A DNA stretch of 64,000 bases from Bog-532 sp963830385 (lineage in GTDB: Bacteria; Actinomycetota; Actinomycetes; Streptosporangiales; Streptosporangiaceae): positions 682,001 through 746,000 of the forward strand of contig CAWHMD010000002.1 of the NCBI GenBank assembly GCA_963830385.1. Reading direction: 5' to 3'. Position numbers and translations under genes: made by a program. Shown here piece after piece: positions 59,713-64,000 of the stretch. Every line of letters begins with the position of its first letter. Positions within the stretch are counted from its first letter, which is position 1. Under the pieces are notes generated by a model. The model was not told the DNA's origin. It saw only the letters and a list, made by a program, of their open reading frames with translations, and ran no database searches.

Positions 59713-60891
59713 CTAGTTGGAGATGATGGCGTCTACGAAGGTGGTGGGGTCGAAGGGGGCCAGGTCGTCGGCGCCTTCGCCCAGGCCTACCAGCTTGACC
59801 GGGACGCCCAGCTCGCGCTGGACGGCGATGACGATGCCGCCCTTGGCGGTGCCGTCCAGCTTGGTCAGGACGATGCCGGTGATGTCGACGACCTCGGCGA
59901 ACACGCGGGCCTGGCGGAGGCCATTCTGGCCGGTGGTGGCGTCCAGGACCAGGAGTACCTCATCGACCGGGGTGCGCTTCTCGATGACCCGTTTTACCTT
60001 GCCCAGCTCGTCCATCAGGCCGGTCTTGGTGTGCAGGCGCCCGGCCGTGTCGACCAGGACCACGTCGACCTTGAGGTCGGTGCCCTTGGCGACGGCGTCG
60101 AAGGCCACGGCGGCCGGGTCGGCGCCTTCGCGGTCGGCGCGGACGGTCTGTGCCCCGACCCGCTCACCCCAGGTTTGCAGCTGGTCGGCGGCCGCCGCCC
60201 GGAAGGTGTCGGCCGCGCCCAACAGGACGGTCTTGCCGTCGCCGACCAGGACCCGGGCCAGCTTGCCGGCCGTGGTGGTCTTGCCGGTGCCGTTGACGCC
60301 GACCATCATCATGACGGCCGGGGCGCCGCTGTGCTTCTCCTCGTTGAGCGTGCGGTCCAGGTCCGGGCCGATCTGATTGACCAGCTCGGTGCGGAGCAGG
60401 TCGCGCACCTGGTCGACGTCGCGGACGCCCAGCACCTTGACCTTGGTGCGCAGCTCTTCGACGACCTGCCGGGCCGGGGCGACGCCCACGTCCGCGGTGA
60501 TCAGCACCTCTTCGATCTCGTCCCAGGTGTCGTCGTCCAGCCGGTCGCGGGAGAGCAGCCCGAGCAGGACCGAGCCCATCGACGACTGGGAACGCGACAG
60601 CCGGTCGCGCAGCCGGACCAGCCGCCCGGCCGACGGCGGCGGCTTCTCGATCTCAGGCGCGGACGGCTGCGGCGGGACGCGGGACGGCGCGGGCGGGGCG
60701 ATGACCGCCGCGTCCGTGTCCTCACCCGGGGTGCGCAGCTCGTCCTGGCCGGGCGCCTCCGGCGGCGTGACCACCTCGGTGGGCTGGCCGCGAAGGCGCC
60801 GACGGGGACGGACCAGCGTCAGCCAGCCCACCTCGGTCACCACCGCGACGAAGAGGACCGCCAGGACAATGATGAGAATTAGAGTTTCCAT
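59713..60891 (-). CDS. ftsY: SRP receptor GTPase FtsY
   Basis: 392 residues. An N-terminal hydrophobic segment (METLILIIVLAVLFVAVVTE, a membrane anchor seen in actinobacterial FtsY) is followed by an acidic/Pro-rich linker (about 40-90). The NG domain has MVGVNGTGKTTTAGKLA (about 193-210), LVDTAGRLHTK and TKLDGTAKGG. It docks the Ffh-ribosome complex at the membrane. smc lies upstream (113-base gap) as in other actinobacteria; the IS30 element sits 128 bases downstream of its stop. Confidence 0.97.
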   Translation of the reverse strand: METLILIIVLAVLFVAVVTEVGWLTLVRPRRRLRGQPTEVVTPPEAPGQDELRTPGEDTDAAVIAPPAPSRVPPQPSAPEIEKPPPSAGRLVRLRDRLSRSQSSMGSVLLGLLSRDRLDDDTWDEIEEVLITADVGVAPARQVVEELRTKVKVLGVRDVDQVRDLLRTELVNQIGPDLDRTLNEEKHSGAPAVMMMVGVNGTGKTTTAGKLARVLVGDGKTVLLGAADTFRAAAADQLQTWGERVGAQTVRADREGADPAAVAFDAVAKGTDLKVDVVLVDTAGRLHTKTGLMDELGKVKRVIEKRTPVDEVLLVLDATTGQNGLRQARVFAEVVDITGIVLTKLDGTAKGGIVIAVQRELGVPVKLVGLGEGADDLAPFDPTTFVDAIISN

Positions 60892-61004
60892 GCCGATCTC
60901 AGTCTCTCAGGCTGCTGGGACGGTTTCGCCCGGGCCGAGGGTATCTGCTCACCGGGTGGGGTGCGCAAACACGGGGTGGCGGCCGGGAGCCCGGCGCCGG
61001 GCGG

Positions 61005-64000
61005 TCAGGCGGGCTCGCGCTCGTTCAGGCGCTGGCTGACGACGGCCGAGACGCCGTCCCCGCGCATGCTCACGCCGTAGAGGGCGTCGGCGCACTCCAT
61101 CGTGCGGCGCTGGTGGGTGATGACGATGAGCTGCGAACTCTCCTGCAGCTCACGGAAGATCAGCAGCAGCCGCCCCAGGTTCGTGTCGTCCAGGGCCGCC
61201 TCGACCTCGTCGAGCACGTAGAACGGCGAGGGGCGGGCCTTGAAGATCGCACACAAGAAGGCGATGGCGGTCAGCGAGCGCTCGCCGCCCGACAGCAGCG
61301 AGAGCCGCTTGACCTTCTTGCCGGGCGGGCGGGCCTCGACCTCGATGCCGGTGGCCAGCATGTCGTCCGGCTCGGTGAGCACCAGCTGCCCATGGCCACC
61401 GGGGAACAGCCGGCTGAAGATCTGCTCGAACTCCCGGGCGATGTCGGCGTAGGCAGAGGCGAACACCTCCTGCACCCGGTCGTCGACCTCCTTGACCACG
61501 GTGAGCAGGTCGCGGCGGGTCTTCTTGAGGTCCTCGAGCTGGGTGACCAGGAACGCGTGCCGCTCCTGAAGGGCGGCGTACTCCTCCAGCGCCAGCGGGT
61601 TGACCTTGCCCAGCTTGACCAGGTCACGCGCGGCGGCCTCGGCCCGCTTCTCCTGGGCGGCCCGGTCGTAGGCGGCCGGCAGCTGGCCCTCCTCCGCGTC
61701 GGCGGGGGGCGGGATCGGCACGTCCGGGCCGTACTCGCCGACCAGCTGGGCCGCCTCGACGCCGAACTCCTCGACCGCGTGGGCCGCCATCTGCTCCAGC
61801 CGCAACCGGTGCTCGGCCCGGGCGATCTCCGCGCCGTGCGCGGAGCTGACCACGGTGTCCAGCTCGGCGGCCTGGTCACGCACCCGGGCCCGGACCACCT
61901 TCAGCTCCTCGGTCCCGGCCGCGGTGGCCTGCTCGGCCTCGGTACGCCGGGCCAGCGCGGCCTCGAGCGACTGCTCGGCCCGGGCCACGGCCAGCTGGGC
62001 GCCCCGGGCGACCGCCCGGGCCACGGCCGCGTCGGCCGCCCGCTGCCGCAGCCGGGCCTGGGCCCGCTCGCGCGCCTGCCGCTCGGCCGCGGCGGCCGAG
62101 TTCAGCGAGTCGGCGCGGCCCTCGATGGCCCGCAGCCGCTCCTCGACCGTGCGCACCTCCAGGCGCGCCTCCATCTCGGCGTTGCGGGCCATCGTGCACC
62201 GCTGGGCCAGCGTGTCCTTGACCTCCGCGGCGTGGCCCGCCTCGGCGTCCTGGCCGGCCTCGTCCCCGGCCGCGTCGGCCGACGCCTCGGCCTCGGTCAG
62301 CCGATCGGTCAGCTCGGTCAGCCGGGCCATGTCCTTTTCCCCCGCCCGGCGGGCCGCCTCGATGGCCGCCTCCAGGCGCCGGACCTCGTCGCCGGCGGCC
62401 CGGGCGGCGCCGGCCAGGCGGCCCAGGCGGCCGGAGATCTCGGCCGCGGCCGAGTCGGCCTGGCGCATCCGGGTGCGGGCCTCATCGACGGCCCGGCGGG
62501 CGGCGGACTCCGAGCTGACCGCGATCGCGAGCCGTTCGGCGGCGTCCTCGCACTGGTCCTGGGCCTCTTGCAGGCCGGTGGCGGCGTCGTCGGCGGCCGC
62601 CCTGACTTCCAGCAGGCTCTGCTGGCCGGCCGAGCCGCCGATGGACCAGTGGGCGCCGAGCACGTCCCCGTCCCTGGTCACCACCCGCTGCCCGGGGGCG
62701 GCCCGCATCAGGTCGGCGGCCTGCTCCAGGCTGGCCGCGACCACCACCCCGCCCAGCAGCTGGTGCACCGCCGGGCGGAGCTCGTCGGTGGCCTGCACCA
62801 GGTCGAGCGCGTAGCGAGCGCCGGACGGCAGGTCCCCGCGGTCGCCGCGGGACCGGGACTTGCTGGCTACCGAGTGGCCCACGTCGGGGTGCCCGGCGAT
62901 GACCAGGCCAGCGGTGCCCGCACCCGATTCGCGCAGCACGGTGAGGATGGCGATGGCCGCGTTCAGGTCGGTGACCGCGACCGCGTTGGCGGCCGCCCCC
63001 AGCGCCGCCGCGATCGCGACCTGGGCGCCCTCCTCGACGGTGATGCCCTCGGCGAACGGCCCGATGATGCCGCTGAACCGGCCCTGCTGGCTGGTCTCGG
63101 CCAGCAGGTCGGCGGAGGCGTCGGCGCCGCGCCGGAACGCCTCCTGCAACGTCTCGACCCGGGACCGCAGCGCGGTGTACCGCCGGGTGGCCTCGGCCTC
63201 GGCCTTGCGCAGCTCGCCGACCTTGGCGCTGGCCGCGGCCAGCAGCGTGCCGGCCTCCTCGTGGGCGGCGGCGATCTCGGCCCGGCCCTCGTCGTGGCCG
63301 GACACCTGCTCGGCGGCCTGGGCGTGCTCCAGCTGGGCGCGCTCGGCCCGGGCGCGGGCCTCGGCGGCCGACGCGGCCAACCGCTCCAGCTCCTCCTCGG
63401 CGGCGGCCTGGCGGCTGCTGGCCGCGCCGACCTGGCCGCGCAGCTTGGCCAGCCGGTCGGCCCGGGTGGCGGCGGCCCTGGTGTCGTCGGCGATGCGCCG
63501 CTCGATCCGGGCCAGCTCAGCCTCGGCCCCGGACCGCTCGCTGACGGCGGCGGTGAGCCGGTCCCGGCCCACGGCCAGCCGGGCGCTGAGGATGTCTTCT
63601 TCTTCGCACAGCTCGGCGGCCTGCCGGTCCAGCTCGTCGGGGTCACGGCCGGGGCGCTCGGCGACCGGCTCGGCCGCCAGGTGCCGGTGCCGCTCCTCGG
63701 CCAGGCCGGCGGTCGAACGCAGCCGCTCGGCCAGCGAGGACAAGCCGAACCAGGTCTCCTGGGCCTGAGCCAGCACGGTGGCGTGCTGCTGGGCGGCGGT
63801 GTCGAGCTCGGCCTCCCGGCGGCGGGCGTCGGACAGTGCACCCTCCAGCGCGGTCCGGCGGGCCAGCACGGCGGCCTCGTCGGCCTCGTCGGCCTCCAGC
63901 TTGGCGGCCAGCGTCACGTAGTCGTCGGCCAGCAGCCGCAGCCGGGAGTCGCGCAGGTCAGCCTGGATGACGGCGGCGCGCCGGGCCACCTCGGCCTGGC
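61005..64000 (-). CDS. smc: chromosome segregation ATPase SMC, 5' part beyond the window
   Basis: At least 998 residues of the C-terminal portion; the N-terminal Walker A half lies past base 64000. Seen in order: the end of the first coiled coil, a hinge domain (about 62680-63110, with SGIIGPFAEGITVEEG and GLVIAGHPDVGHS), a long second coiled coil rich in Ala/Glu/Arg, then the C-terminal ATPase half with signature LLSGGERSLTAIAFL and Walker B PFYVLDEVEAALDD. SMC with ScpAB loads at parS and aligns chromosome arms. It is transcribed toward ftsY. Confidence 0.97.
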   Translation of the reverse strand, partial: QAEVARRAAVIQADLRDSRLRLLADDYVTLAAKLEADEADEAAVLARRTALEGALSDARRREAELDTAAQQHATVLAQAQETWFGLSSLAERLRSTAGLAEERHRHLAAEPVAERPGRDPDELDRQAAELCEEEDILSARLAVGRDRLTAAVSERSGAEAELARIERRIADDTRAAATRADRLAKLRGQVGAASSRQAAAEEELERLAASAAEARARAERAQLEHAQAAEQVSGHDEGRAEIAAAHEEAGTLLAAASAKVGELRKAEAEATRRYTALRSRVETLQEAFRRGADASADLLAETSQQGRFSGIIGPFAEGITVEEGAQVAIAAALGAAANAVAVTDLNAAIAILTVLRESGAGTAGLVIAGHPDVGHSVASKSRSRGDRGDLPSGARYALDLVQATDELRPAVHQLLGGVVVAASLEQAADLMRAAPGQRVVTRDGDVLGAHWSIGGSAGQQSLLEVRAAADDAATGLQEAQDQCEDAAERLAIAVSSESAARRAVDEARTRMRQADSAAAEISGRLGRLAGAARAAGDEVRRLEAAIEAARRAGEKDMARLTELTDRLTEAEASADAAGDEAGQDAEAGHAAEVKDTLAQRCTMARNAEMEARLEVRTVEERLRAIEGRADSLNSAAAAERQARERAQARLRQRAADAAVARAVARGAQLAVARAEQSLEAALARRTEAEQATAAGTEELKVVRARVRDQAAELDTVVSSAHGAEIARAEHRLRLEQMAAHAVEEFGVEAAQLVGEYGPDVPIPPPADAEEGQLPAAYDRAAQEKRAEAAARDLVKLGKVNPLALEEYAALQERHAFLVTQLEDLKKTRRDLLTVVKEVDDRVQEVFASAYADIAREFEQIFSRLFPGGHGQLVLTEPDDMLATGIEVEARPPGKKVKRLSLLSGGERSLTAIAFLCAIFKARPSPFYVLDEVEAALDDTNLGRLLLIFRELQESSQLIVITHQRRTMECADALYGVSMRGDGVSAVVSQRLNEREPA

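Overview
This window is chromosomal DNA from a high-GC, mycelium-type actinomycete (Actinomycetota; Streptosporangiales-like or Frankia-like, genus not decidable from sequence alone). The evidence is the very high third-position GC, the actinobacterial housekeeping order, actinobacterium-restricted families (DUF2469, TIGR03084, a DivIVA-like coiled-coil protein, an LAL-type LuxR regulator) and frequent GTG starts and ATGA/TAATG overlaps. No rRNA, tRNA or CRISPR array was seen.

Layout. 0-3.2 kb: an S41 peptidase with an aberrant C-terminus, convergent with typA. 3.5-7 kb: a small basic protein and a large ATPase/LuxR regulator. 7-10.8 kb: an accessory island bracketed by two inverted copies of a ~177-bp repeat, holding a VOC protein, the stump of an FtsK/SpoIIIE (EccC-like) ATPase, a four-gene operon with a WXG100-like protein and an effector-like N-terminus, and a TIGR03084 protein. 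10.9-14.4 kb: a quinone oxidoreductase and a DrrAB-type ABC exporter divergent from its probable TetR regulator. 14.4-21.4 kb: a signalling block with a SpoIIE phosphatase fused to an RsbW-like domain and two GAF domains, a soluble hybrid histidine kinase with a four-HAMP array, and a response regulator. 21.4-26.4 kb: an acyltransferase, rlmN, a suppressor-of-fused protein, an HtrA protease, an HxlR regulator and a small membrane protein.

26.4-43.7 kb is the conserved housekeeping block, mostly on the minus strand: cdsA-frr-pyrH-tsf-rpsB, a plus-strand alditol-oxidase gene, xerC-like, dprA-comM-yraN, DUF2469, rnhB, lepB, rplS, trmD-rimM-KH-rpsP. At 44.4-51 kb a branched-chain-amino-acid-type ABC importer and an ATP-dependent DNA ligase sit on the opposite strand between rpsP and ffh. 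The block then resumes with ffh, glnD-glnB (no amtB next to it), a DivIVA-like gene, a complete IS30-family element, ftsY and the 3' part of smc, which runs off the right edge.

How the genes work together. The minus-strand block supplies ribosome assembly and tRNA modification (rpsP, rimM, trmD, rplS, rpsB, tsf, frr), co-translational targeting (ffh, ftsY, lepB), nitrogen signalling (glnD, glnB), phospholipid and UMP synthesis (cdsA, pyrH), and DNA uptake/recombination and chromosome maintenance (dprA, comM, xer, rnhB, smc). The accessory parts add export, import, stress signalling and secretion functions. The most notable observations are an IS30 element inserted with a 3-bp CTG duplication into a hairpin repeat whose intact relative lies 7 kb away, the repeat-bracketed type VII-like remnant, a 45-codon in-frame extension after the rnhB amber stop, an apparent frameshift at a C-run in the second permease gene, and the HAMP-array kinase encoded by 276-bp tandem DNA repeats.
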